A stretch of 64,000 nt of DNA, from contig WFMF01000322.1 of assembly GCA_011033025.1 (NCBI GenBank), positions 141,489-205,488 on the forward strand. Direction: 5' to 3'. Source of the DNA: Beroe forskalii. Taxonomy: Eukaryota; Ctenophora; Nuda; Beroida; Beroidae. The notes beneath the pieces are model-generated. The model was not told where the DNA came from and did no database searches. It saw nothing but the letters and a program-made list of their open reading frames with translations. Below are positions 37,001 to 48,155 of this stretch, piece after piece; positions within the stretch are counted from its first letter, which is position 1, and the number at the start of each line of letters is the position of its first letter. A program made the translations under genes and the position numbers.

Positions 37001-40000
37001 TAATGACCTACAATCGTTTAAAAAATTATTAATGAAAATAACATATTTTCCGACTTTATGTAGAATTAATGACGACTAAAAAACCTATCTGTGAGATAAA
37101 AACGCTATTTTTCAAACTCCAACCTATCCGGCAATTGTATTCTAGTTCTTGCATCAACCCCCTGCATCAATACTATTAAGGGCGAGGTCCCCACTCAGAC
37201 GTACACGACCTCTCCATCAACATGCCCCGTGGACTGAACTCCCTCATGGACGGCACCAAGTCCTTCCTCATCTCGCTCTACAAGGACCCAGAGCAATTCT
37301 CTACCTTATCAGGTCAGGAACAAATCACTTGCTTTCAACCTTATCAGGTCAGGAACAAATCACTTTCAACATGTCAAATGGAGTACGAAAGTTGGAAATA
37401 TTGCCATTACTCATATTTGTACGCTTGCTATTGTTGATCGTTTTAGAGCCTTAAGCCGCATTTAATGATCCTATGGGCTCCAAACCCAGCCCATAAGTTG
37501 GCCCACTTGGTGTACTTGTTGAGTGAACCATTATATCAAAATGAAGTTATCCTTATTATCATACCTGAACCCCCTCTCCCCCAGGAGACAACCAAGACTA
37601 CCTCTCGAAGGTGGTTGACATCGACCCCCCTCAAGTGTTATCCAACCTCACCTCGGACCAGGAGATCACGATAGGGCTGGGCATCTCACACATTGTGAAG
37701 CCTTGGGAGACCCCGGGGTGCTACTGGTTCGACACCGAAGGTATGGGGGAGCCCACACAGAGGTGTGAATATAGGGTCTTAATACCACTATTACCAGTCA
37801 AGAATTGATGATTGAGATTCCTTAAATTAGAATCTAACTTGGGTAGTATTTCTTTATAGCTTTTACATCCTTACATCCACATAGGAGATTCTATAAAAGT
37901 TTTTTAGAAATGAGTTTTGAATATAATTGATGCATTGTTCAATTACAGATTCCACCTGGAAAACAGATGGTTTGACGACAGTGGGGTTCAACGCAGAAAA
38001 CCTATTCGAATGTAAAACTACTCACTTGACTCCGTTTTCTGTCCTTGTGGTAACTCCCTTCTTCTTAAGCAGCACATTGCTTGATCCTTCTTCTTTAATC
38101 ACTTCTGAAATGAGACATTTTCATATTCCTTTACCAATAATACCATCTTTGTATACCATCCGTAATGCCTTAATGCTTCTCACGCGAGCAAGTGAGTGAG
38201 TCGTTAAGGTTAAAAGAGCCCCAGTGGTTGTGATTTATGTATACTATACACGATAGGACAGTTGAGGATTTGTTTTCTACCTTGAAGCATGAAAACAGGA
38301 GTTAAATATTGTAACCCCTCCCTTTTCAGAGCCCTGACACGCTGAGTGTGAACCACCAGAAGATCCTGAGCTACATGACGCAGGTGGGGGCCACTGTGTC
38401 CTGTATAGCCCTGTTCCTCACCATCGTAGCCCTGGCCACCTTCAGAGAGATCAGGAGGTCTAACACCACCCGAATACACATCTGCCTGGCTTCCACCATG
38501 CTGCTGGCTACACTTCTCTTCCTAGTCGGTTAGTGCTCTTAGTTTCACTATGCTGCTGGCTACACTTCTCTTCATAGTGGGTTAGTGCTAGCTTCAATAA
38601 GACTTGCATGGAGTGGGTTTGTTTCAGTGTTTCTTTTCACGTCCAACATCAGATGTTGACTATGAGTCCTGGCACTTGGCAGGTATTGATAAGACGGAGA
38701 CTGAGCTGGTCTGCACGGTAATAGCGATCTCACTGCACTACCTGTGGCTGTCTGTCTTTATGTGGATGGTGGTGGAGGCTTACAACCTCTACTTGCTGTT
38801 CATCAGAGTCCTCACTTCTCACGGCTCCAGCTTCATCTTCAAACTAGGTATTATAATCCGTAGTTCTTCATCTTTCATCATAGATTTCAAATCGTAAGCC
38901 TTTGAGGAGAAAAATTATTCCAACTCGGCCTGGTTAAATCCAAGCTGCCAATTATAACAAATTTCCGAATTCCACTGACCTGGCAACCAGCCAACTGACT
39001 TGAGCCCTCTTCCAGCGGTTCCAGCACTAGCACTTCCCGCTGTGATCGTAGCCCTTACTGCCGGGCTCTCATTCGACAGCTACTCCCACCAGGAATACTG
39101 CTTCCTGGGAGGGAATGTGGTATACTTCGGCTTTGTAGCTCCAATAGGTGCGTGAGGGTATTCATGAATAGTGAAGGCGGAGTTTCTTATGTGCGGACAT
39201 GATATTGACTATGGGGGCGGGATGAATTGTATTTAAGAAGACTAACATTATGGCTTTTTAGCCAGCCCTTATATTGACATCTAGATCTGATTAAAACTTG
39301 AAACAACAACCGTTTAACCGCAGCTGTAGCGTTTGTAATAAACGGCGGAGTATTCGCTGCGGTAATCTACAAGATCTTCAACACAGCCAAGTATCAGAAC
39401 TTCGAGAGCAAATCCCAGCGGGTACTCCAGCAGATGAAAGCAATCAGTACCTTGGCGTGCGTGCTCGGCCTCAGTTGGGTCTTTGGCTTCCTGACATTCG
39501 AGCACCAGGCATCCCTTGCCTTCCACTATCTCTTCGCGGTATTCAACACCCTGCAAGGTGGGTTACTGGGTCACTGGGTTGGGGGTGAGGGGGGCTGGGT
39601 TACCAAGAGCGAGGTAATGCATAATTATAAGATTTCCTTATTTTACCTGTTAGAAAATTTCAGCTGTAAAAATCAAAAAGAAATTGAAAAAATAATTAAA
39701 ATCGAGTAGTTGAAAAAGAAAGGCGACATAAAAAGAAACTCAGTAAATGGCTCAATGAATTCGTTCAATGTGCAGGTCTGGTCATCTTCCTGTGTCACTG
39801 TGTCATAAAGCCTGATGTGAGACAGAAGTGGCTCTTTGTCATCTGTAACATAGGAACAGCGCCCAGAAGTGGCAGGACCAGCAGGTATTTAATCAGCACG
39901 TCATGTTGATTCAGATTGAAATCCTTTCAATGAACCTATTGATTGGGATCCAATCAATGGACCTATTGATTAGCTGATTGGGATCCAATCAGTGGGCCTA

Positions 40001-41899
40001 TTGATTGGGATCCAATCAACTGTTTTTTTTCGAAATCCAGTCAGTGGATATTGATTAGAATGCCATCAATGTCAATCGTAACTTATTAGGCCATGTTTGT
40101 TAATCAGGTTTCTATCTTGCCTTCTTCCCCAGGCTTACGACCCCATCTAAGAGTAGGATGGATTTGATGACCGGCTTATTCCGGAAGCGTGGATCTACAG
40201 CTACTCTCTCCACTACTGTCTCAAAACTCTCCCTGACAAAGCAGCTTACCCGACAACGGACTGACAGCAATGGCTCCCTAAACATAGGTAGGTACTAATG
40301 AACTGTACTACTGTACTGTAAGTTACTGTGCTGGGAAATACAAACTCAGGTGGAATTTGGTGACATTATTCAGAATTTGTTGGCATTTATTTTCTTTGAC
40401 GTCAAGGGGTTATTTGGTGTCTAAAGAACCCTCTGATGTTTTATCGGAGTTTGCAATAATGAGATAATGTTAGAGACTTGCTTGATAGGGTCCATGTTGG
40501 CTAACACCCTCTTCCTTCTGGCTGTGGTTCAAAACAGAATACATATAACTTAGGAAGTATCACAAAATGGACCCAATCAAAAAATAGACCAAATCAGCGC
40601 GTACCCATGTTCTTCTTATATATGTTTTCCATTTATCCCACCCTACCCCCAAATAATGACCACCCTCAGGCATTTTGAACGGTACCCTGAAGAAGAAGGT
40701 GTCCTTGGAGCCTGTCGAGGAGAAGGAAAGCACTGCAGCACAAAAGGAAGAAGTTGTGGAAAAGGAGCCACTAAGGCCAATGCTGAGGTTATAGTCAACA
40801 CTGATCATAAAATCTTTTTGTATAAATCAGCACCTGGCTTCACTGACAATTATCACTGAATATAGGTTACTGAACCTCACTTCTTTTGAGCAACCACTCG
40901 GCTGGTAACGTTTCCTGCACGGATCTCACAGCAAAGATAAGCCCTCTCACGCCTCCAGGAGGAGAGAAGACCTTCAGTTTCGACCCTAAACCGGACATAT
41001 CCCCCACCTCCACCTCCAGGAAGTCCCTGCCCAGGAAGATATCCCCCACGGAAACCAAAGTGAAGAAGATCCTGACAGAGTACCTGGTCTCCAAGACGTC
41101 TAGTTTCACTGAGGAGAACATAGTGAGACAGAACAGCCTGGTGGTTATAGACAAGAAGAAGCTGCGCAGGACAGGGATCACCAAACCCCGCCCTGTCCAG
41201 ACCCCGCCTGAAAGCTTCCTCAGACACAACTCTCTGGAGGAACGCCTCAAGATGGATAAGATAGGGGAGAAAGGGGGGAGTGAGGACTCCAGTTCTCGAG
41301 CTAGCTCCTCTCACTCCACTGCTAGATCAGCTTCACCCTTCCGTAGAAAGAAGTGGAGGATTTCTCCAATTCCCCCAAATCTTAAGCCAGACATCCCCAC
41401 CAAACTCAAGCCAGATATCCCCACCAAACTCAAGCCAGATATCCCCACCAAACTCAAGCCAGATGCTTCCCTGAAACCTGAATCACTAGATGCCACCCTG
41501 AAACCTAAACCAGATGTTCTTCTGAAGCTCAAACCAAAAGTACCAGCAAAACTTGGACCAGATGTACCGGCAAAACTAGAACCATACTTAGCCTCGAAAA
41601 CTGAAGGCGATTCGACGGCATCTGATGGAGAATCAAGCCGTGGCGTGACACCCACCCCGGATACCTGCAGGGTCGAACACCTAGAGGAAGACTTAGACAA
41701 TGCTTCAGTGGAGGAGGAAATAGCGATAATTGATAGTCCTGCGGTGTTGCGTCCTCCTATGAAGACCCAGGTTAGTCGTCAGAATGGAACTCTTCCGCCC
41801 CTCAGAAAGGTGGATAAAATGGTCTTCCTGGATGAAGCAACGAGCGGGATCCCTAACAAACTGGCTAATCTCAAAGAGTGGGATTGGTCTACTAATTGA
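31015..41899 (+). CDS. adhesion G-protein-coupled receptor, PAN-Ig-Ig-Ig-GAIN-7TM (27 exons, 1,540 aa)
   Basis: Exons: 31,015-31,054; 31,250-31,425; 31,578-31,674; 31,896-32,040; 32,399-32,571; 32,974-33,138; 33,324-33,425; 33,670-33,756; 34,196-34,284; 34,462-34,549; 34,692-34,855; 34,967-35,068; 35,240-35,339; 35,543-35,691; 35,918-36,189; 36,418-36,569; 37,199-37,312; 37,585-37,740; 37,949-38,049; 38,330-38,528; 38,653-38,847; 39,016-39,147; 39,324-39,557; 39,776-39,884; 40,133-40,287; 40,670-40,787; 40,891-41,899. All are GT-AG, phases agree, and the sum is 1,541 codons. The short first exon is inferred from phase and a good signal peptide (YIARVWLIFCNTVLVVC). Domains: PAN/Apple about 22-104; Ig-like about 105-210, 211-328 and 340-442; HRM-like CPG...C...W about 540-575; GAIN about 560-824 ending in a GPS with HLT; 7TM about 830-1,110; tail to 1,540. 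Least certain is the exon starting at 34,967, whose acceptor is weak. It is a plasma-membrane receptor that probably self-cleaves and couples to G proteins; the ligand is unknown. Confidence 0.88.
32085..32268 (+). repeat. 12-bp intronic tandem repeat
   Basis: About 15 copies of AGGCATAAAAAT with single-base variants (AGCCATGAAAAT) in the intron between the two halves of the first Ig domain. Open minus-strand frames rich in FMPI come from this period and are not coding. Confidence 0.85.
33744..33985 (+). repeat. tandem repeat carrying copies of the exon 8 splice donor
   Basis: The exon end CAGCAAAG|GTAAC is repeated about seven times as a 30-37-bp unit (AGCAAAGGTAACCCTAGCAACCTTTAGCAAC). Most copies keep a usable-looking AAAG|GTAAC donor. 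Confidence 0.85.
35664..35768 (+). repeat. 52-bp tandem duplication of the exon 14 end and donor
   Basis: CCAGTGCCACTTAACC...ACTAAG|GTAAACC occurs at 35,664 and again at 35,716 with three base changes. Donors lie at 35,692 and 35,744. Using the second would add 52 nt and shift the frame. Confidence 0.9.
36660..36835 (+). repeat. intronic repeat of about 21 bp, ATGCATCTCAATGCATRTTA
   Basis: About seven copies containing ATGCAT palindromes in the intron after the exon ending at 36,569. Confidence 0.8.
38330..39884 (+). other. 7TM exons of the adhesion GPCR
   Basis: Five exons encode the seven helices. The first (38,330-38,528) opens immediately after the GPS with a stretch that forms the rest of the tethered agonist region, then TM1 and TM2. 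TM3 carries the adhesion-class signature HYLWLSVFMWMVVEAYNLY. TM4-5 follow, with an extracellular-loop cysteine (EYCFLGG). TM6-7 carry GLSWVFGFL and FHYLFAVFNTLQG. The GPS (CYWFD ... CKTTHLTPFSVLV, split between exons ending 37,740 and 38,049) keeps His-Leu|Thr, so autoproteolysis before Thr is expected. Confidence 0.9.
39930..40030 (+). repeat. intronic repeat with TTGATTGGGATCCAATCAA palindromes
   Basis: Three copies of CTATTGATTGGGATCCAATCAATGGAC-like units. Each has an inner near-perfect palindrome centred on GGATCC. It sits in the intron after the TM7 exon. Confidence 0.75.
41380..41470 (+). repeat. 24-bp coding tandem repeat (KLKPDIPT) in the receptor tail
   Basis: In the last exon CTCAAGCCAGATATCCCC ACCAAA is repeated about three times exactly, then decays into KPD/KLKP-like variants up to 41,595. 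The 8-residue peptide repeat lies in the cytoplasmic tail and looks disordered. Confidence 0.85.
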
Positions 41900-42717
41900 T
41901 GCATTCCGGGAAAATTAAACTAATTCAATATTGCTGTAATCACATGATCAGTTATATTCAATGATGATTCGTGACTGAGCAGTGTACATAAAGTGTATAA
42001 TAACTGTACATACAGTGTTTATACAGTGTTCACCCAGTATACAGTTTAGAGCAAGAGGCTTGGTGGACCCACAAATGAAACCGTATTTGACATTTATTTG
42101 TTAATAACTGCACGTATTATTGTTTTGATCAGTAATTTCATGTTATCACTCCGTAATCACTATCTACGAGTGTGCCACATTTCACTATTTTTCACGTAAA
42201 GCTCTGCCCACATGGCATATTCTCTAGTATAGAGTAGTTTAAGTAAATCTATTTCCTTGATATATCCTTGATCAAATTTGTTGCGAATTGTTCCATTCAT
42301 TTGATGAAGTGATGAGGGTCATCTTCCAATTCGAAAGATGAGAACTGATAAGACGGTTACAAGTGTTTTCCTTATGTGGAAATTGGTTTATTTATTGTAT
42401 TTCTCCGATTCAAAATTTTTCAAAATACCAGATACTCAATAAATTTTTAACCATTTTTTATCGAATATTCAATTCGAAGTACGATGATACTTGGACTTTG
42501 GAGAGAAAGTAAATTGGATACATGAAATGCTTTATTAACTTAAACTTTTCATTTTTCAAATCCACGATGTTTGTTTCTATTTTGTTACATTCTGAAATCT
42601 ATAAAAAATGATGGTAATCAACAACATGATATACATACGAAAATTGACAGATTCATGCTTACGGCAAAACAACATGATGTCGCTTATAGAAACTGTATCA
42701 CAGTCAGTGATGGTGTT
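41900..42717. promoter_or_regulatory. convergent 3' ends with polyadenylation signals
   Basis: The plus-strand receptor has an AATAAA at 42,438-42,443. The minus-strand arrestin has one at 42,531-42,536 (TTTATT on plus). The two transcripts therefore probably end within about 100 bp of each other or overlap slightly. No other gene lies here. Confidence 0.5.
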
Positions 42718-44248
42718 TCACATCACCTCGTAGTCCTTGGCCACAATATCTGAGTCCCTCTGCAAGTCAAAGACCGGGTACACAGGGACACAGGACTCCG
42801 TGCCCCAGTTGCTCCCTGAAGTGTCCTCTGAGTCAGGGTGGTACCCGGCCACCCGGTCACAGAACCGCTCCCAAAGCGACCCCGGAACGTAGGGGTCAGG
42901 AACCCTGCCGTACGTCACAGCGTTAATGTGAACGGGCTGGTTCTTCCCTGCTTTCTCACAGTAGAGCTCCATGGGGACATTACCGATCAGCAGGCCATGT
43001 CCACTGGAGGTGTCCTGGTATTTCATGTGAGTGTCACCGTTCATTCCGGGTATCTTGAAGAGTATCTTCAGCTTGTACTCCACGGAGATGAGACTGAAGA
43101 CCTCATTGATCCCAGAGGGTGGGAGAGGAGGGATGATGTAGGCTTCGTTACACCACTCCGCCCTGGTTTTAGACTTTACCCCCTTCTTCCGTACACACCC
43201 GTACCGCTGTATGATGTACGTGTACTTCCACTCCACTGTGTACGTGACTCTCTGCTCGATGTAAACCTCCACCGCCGTGATATCCCGCGGGCTCTGGTTG
43301 TCTATGAAGCCGCTCAGCGGGAGCACCTCCCCCGGGACGTAAGCCCCGCGCGGGTAGGACAGCTCTGCTGAGAGGAGGTGTTCTGGCTTACACCCGGCCA
43401 TGGTCCAGTTAGACCGGGAACAGGTGAAGAGGCGGCGCCCCAGCGCGTGGGGCATGGAGTTAGTGCGGTGCAGCCCCAGGACCACGATACCAGTGCACTG
43501 CCGGTCAGACGACTTGTACTTCTCATTCTGCCAGGAGCCGGAGAGGGTGGGGCGGTACCTGACGGTCACTCAGTTATAACAATATACCTTCCCACTTCGC
43601 ATTGAGAGCTGGGCGTAGGGGTTACTAAATAATGCGCATGTAGCAAGCCTCACTTTGTCTTGGCTCATATGTCGAGAGAGCTAGTGAAGAGATGAAATGA
43701 CTCACCTGATGTAGTATCTGATTTTACCCCTCCCCCCACTGAAAGTACTGGGCAGCCCCTCCGGAATAGCGAATCTGAAGGGGTAGGAGTAGGAGCCCGC
43801 CCCCACTCTCCCACTCCCCGCCTGGTGGACCACCACACTGGTGTTCAGGAACCGCTGCCCCGCCTCGTAATGTGTCGTGCTCACCCACTCCTCACGCCGG
43901 TTTGTGTCCAGGTTGTACGTGGTTTTACGCTTTATGTCCGTGGCTTTCACCTTGCCTTCCCCGACCAGTTGGAGGGTTAGACCGTTACAGGGCGAGGGGG
44001 TGGTGCAGGTCACGTTCAGATTGCCTGGGGATGGAGGAGCTAGATGGGGACATCTAGGGACAAGAGGAAGTTATTTGGGGCCCAGAAAGACAGTTAATTA
44101 GGAGAACTTAACTTTGATTTAGCGAGAAAGAGAATAAGACAAAACACGGCAGGGGTCATACCATTTACCAACCTGTGATTTCTGATCCGGAGTAGAAGAC
44201 TCGATACGGGTTGTCGAGGTGCAGACTCAGCTGAATGTTGGGGGACAT
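42718..44248 (-). CDS. alpha-arrestin (arrestin domain-containing protein), 3 exons, 411 aa
   Basis: Minus-strand exons: 44,248-44,173; 44,024-43,706; 43,558-42,718. Junctions are GT-AG, phases agree, and the total is 412 codons. The protein opens MSPNIQLSLHLDNPYRVFYSGSEITG, the classic start of the arrestin N fold. It continues with YSYPFRFAIPEGLPSTFSGGRGKIRYYI (the PF...P.SF.G..G.I.Y motif) and then an arrestin C domain in the last exon. Its length is typical of ARRDC proteins, cytosolic or endosomal adaptors that link membrane receptors to ubiquitin ligases. I see no PPxY motif in the C-terminal tail, so recruitment of a NEDD4-type ligase by the usual route is doubtful. The tail-to-tail position next to a GPCR gene is noted without inferring a functional link. 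Confidence 0.88.
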
Positions 44249-45517
44249 CCTAAACACTTCAATTTCGAGTTTAGAAGCCAATATTAGGATCAAATTGTGC
44301 AATAATCATTCAAAATTTCAAACAGAATGTCCCTATAGTCATAGTGTCAGTAAATATTTATCAGAATGTAGTTAAGCAATGTAAAAAGCAATGTAAAGAA
44401 AGAAAGAGACAAAGCGCAATAAAAGAAGGGAAACAAGTACCTAGGTAACACTGTACGGATTAAGCTAACGCTAGAACTCGAAAACTCTAAACTCATAACT
44501 ATAAAACAAAAGGAAAGTCAAGTTCTAAGCTTTTTTTCTGTGAGAATGCTATGAGCTCAGAGCCGAGGCCCGAGACAAAAACTGAATTATGTAATTAAGG
44601 AGAAATGTACTAATATAGTAATTTGAAACTTGAGATTGTGTTCGTGCTTCGGATACAGGAAAATACGTCATTATCACACTTCATCTCAAGTTCAACTCAT
44701 ACAAAATACCAATAACATATGTATTCGGTATATGGTATCTAATGGGCGTAGGTAGAGTGTATGAATCTCGAAAGCTAGAAGTATAAGTACCCAGGAAGGT
44801 ACAAGAATACAAGATAACGCATAATGAAATTAAGAGTCTAGAATAGTCCACGAAACGGCATCGTCAAAATTATTTCTCATATAAAGACACTTGAAGCTGA
44901 AACACGAACTTTCATCCCGGTTCATGCTACCCATATCCGCATGTTTACCTTTCAGGCTTACAAGCCTCCCCCACTAACTACTAAGGTGGCTTGCAAGCTT
45001 GAAACCACACTTGAAAATGGGCTAGACCTCATACAGTGTACAGAGTCAAGACTTCCACTTTCATACACAGCAACTATGGACAGTTTACACGATAAACTGA
45101 GATTTTCAGCCAAATCGGTCATATTGCGAAGAAACGCAATCAGATTCAGCTCTGAAGCACCCCGTTCTAACTCTTAGAAATAGTAGAGTTTTAGGTATCA
45201 TTACATATTTTGTACATTGAAGGAAAGACTACATTACTGCATCTTAGCATGTATTCGTCCTGCTTTCTTGCATAACATGATAAACGTTCTCGGAAACCCT
45301 TACAGAAAACACCATGAAGAATGTAGTTCAGTTATACCCAGTGATTACGGACAAGATACAAGACACAGGAATTTCTTTATTCTTCCATTTCGTTTACTTC
45401 AACCTGGCGAGATTTTCTTCGGAAAACCATGGTCCATTGTCAAGTAAGAATTAGGTAGAGGGCGGTGATAGAGTCCCAATAATCACACGATTTTCAAAAG
45501 CTCCTGATCATAAGTAA
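44249..45517. other. intergenic stretch upstream of the arrestin gene
   Basis: No exon, RNA gene or transposon end is recognisable. Open frames at 44,941-45,447 have no family resemblance and no splice context. Confidence 0.5.
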
Positions 45518-45525
45518 ACAAAGTT

Positions 45526-46639
45526 GGCACATTCCCACTAGTGCAAACCGCCGATTCGGCGCCGATCAGCGCCGAATCGGCGCCTATAGGCGCCTATAAG
45601 TTTTTTTCGGCGCCGATTCGGCGCCTATAGGCGGTACCGCTTTTAGGCGCCTATAGGCGCCTATAATTGACATTTTCAATTTTTCGGCGGTCATCGGCGC
45701 CTATAGGCGCCGATAAGCGCTTCTCACCACCTATCGGCGCCGTCGGCGCACTTCGACCGCTTATCGGCGGCAGTTTTCAACCGCCTATAGGCGCCTATGA
45801 AACGCCGATACTGTTTCTTCGTCCCCGAAGATGTCCTAAATATCGGCGCCTATAGGCTCGGTTCTGCTTCTAGCAATCTGTGTTCTTCCACCTTTTTTCG
45901 GCGCCTATAGGCGCCGATGAATTAAAACAGTCCTAAATTGGCGTGCGCTTTCGTCAGGTTAGGGTTTGGGGTTAGGATTAGGGTTAGGGTTAGGGTTAGG
46001 GTTAGGGTTAGGGTTAGGGTTAGGGTTTGGGTTAGGGTTAGGGTCTGGGTTTGGGTTAGGGTTTGGGTTAGGGTTTGGTTGAGGTTTGGGTTGAGTTGAG
46101 TTAACCTGACCTAACCTAACCCTAACCCTAACCTAACCTAACCCTAATTCAACCCTAACCCCAAGTTTAGTCCTTATCCTGACCCAACGATGTTGCGGGC
46201 CAATTTAGGACTACTTTAATTCATCGGCGCCTATAGGCGCCTATAGAATTTAGGCCAATGAATATAGGTCATAGACTCGCTCAGCTAATAAAACTCATCC
46301 TCGCCAGTTCATGACTGTCTAAATTCATCGAAAAAAGAGGAATAACATAGATTGCTAGAAATCAATATCGGCGCCTATAGGCGCCTACAGGCGCCGAAAT
46401 ATAGGCGCCGATAAGCGGTCGAAAAGCGCCGACGGCGCCGATAGGTGGTCCATAGGCGCTTATCGGCGCTTATCGGCGCCTATAGGCGCCGATGACCGCC
46501 GAAAAAATGAAAGATGTCAGTTATAGGCGCCTATAGGCGCCGAAAAGCGGCACCGCCTATAGGCGCCGAATCGGCGCCGAAAAAACTTATAGGCGCCTAT
46601 AGGCGCCGAATCGGCGGTTGGCACAAGTGGTAATGTGCC
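45526..46639. mobile_element. 1.1 kb foldback element, same family as 6,441-9,109, 8-bp duplication
   Basis: The ends are GGCACATTCCCACTAGTGC (45,526) and the complement of GCACAAGTGGTAATGTGCC (ending 46,639). They are flanked by ACAAAGTT at 45,518-45,525 and 46,640-46,647. Arms consist of GGCGCCTATAGGCGCC-type palindromic units. The centre holds TTAGGG repeats facing CCCTAA repeats, switching near 46,100. The terminal ~45 bp align with the 6,441 element (GGCA.AT..CCAC....GCAAA..CGCCGA.TCGGCGCC), so the two are one family with different inner arrays. There is no coding capacity. Confidence 0.9.
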
Positions 46640-46647
46640 ACAAAGTT

Positions 46648-48155
46648 TATCGTATCATTTAACATCTTTAACTTGCTTCCGTAGTTCTAGCTTGGTTTTC
46701 GGTCCAGGTAGAGACCTCTGACGTTTTCATCCGTGTCTATGATGATACATAGACCCTTGCCTGATATGGTCCATATCTAACTCTACATGTCGGTTCAGAC
46801 CCTCGCCCTACGGGCTGCGGGTCTAATCTAAACTCTAAAGTGAAAGTAATGAATTATCCTAAAATGGACCCGACTGGCGCGTGTTTTTGTATTCTACAAA
46901 TTTCTTGTATCCTGTTTTTCATCGTTTTTCATTTGTTTCTTGCAATAACTCCTACCTATAATTCTACCTGATATACCTCTGTCAATGTTTTGCGTGTTTT
47001 CCACCAATCAACACCTGCCCAGCAGCTGGTATACAGCCTCCTTCGCGCAGAGCACAGCTGTAGTTCAACAGTGCTTGAGAAGTTTAAAACACGCCCATTA
47101 ATGTGTCTTTTTGTGTATTGTTGTTTTGACTGAAAGTTCAATTTTAATAAGACTTGCATCTTTTTATTGAATCGAGCTGCTTTGAGTAATCTAGACATCT
47201 CATTTCAAATATGCAACTGTAAGAGGACACATTGTTGCTTTTTCCGCAGTTTTTCTACGTTTCAACGTTGCGGACATTACCAGAAATTGCAGGTTGAATT
47301 TGATACGTTTTGTACGTACCCCCCTGAGTTTAACAGCTGAACGGTCACGCACATAAGTAATGTGGAGTGATGTCATCAGCTCACAGCTTGATTCCATGAT
47401 AATGAACCACCACTCGAGGATTTCCAATTAACTCACAGCATCTGCTGACAAAGTTAAATAAATGCTGCAGAGAACATAATTCTCAGCGAGATTTATTTGT
47501 TGTAATGCTATAATTTAATACTTTAATACTGTAGAATAATGTGGATTTTGAGCAGCCATCTGATTTCATACTGTTGATTTTGAGCAGCCAGCTGTTATAG
47601 AGACATGAAACTCAAACTTATGTTTATTCGCGGTGGCTAATAACATAATGAAATCTAAGTAATTATCAGTGTATTTTTATAGTGCTGCGATTGTTGTGCA
47701 GCTTAAAGTTCGAATCAGTTCCCAAAATTATCGTTGATAATCTACGTTTTGTTTTAAAACTTTTTTCTTTCATCACAGATCATTATCTTTAGACTTAATA
47801 ATTCTAATGCAGTAAATGACCTAGACAGGAGACCATCTTTCAAAGTTAAAATATACCAGAATTTCAAACCTGTCTTAAATGCAAATTTTATCTTTTTGGT
47901 AAGCTTTCCCTGATTTTCAACCTTATTAAAACTTGAAATACAACACTGAAATAAAGTCATGACATACATCAATTCTGCGTAATGAACTTCAAAGCAAATG
48001 TCAAAGCAGATAAACTGATAAAGGTTTCCTGTACTTCATTGGTATGACAGGAAATGCCCTTGAATTTTGTCAGTGTACAAACCGTTATTTTCCATTCATT
48101 TGCTTCTTTTAATTTCGTATAGACATGAGGAATGACCACGCTAGCTGATGGAAGA
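46648..48155. other. intergenic stretch upstream of the sushi/SRCR gene
   Basis: AT-rich. No gene or element is recognised. The promoter of the following gene should lie at its right end. Confidence 0.45.

Noticed and set aside
42838-43371. 177-codon plus-strand open frame
   Set aside because: It is the antisense shadow of the arrestin C-domain exon.
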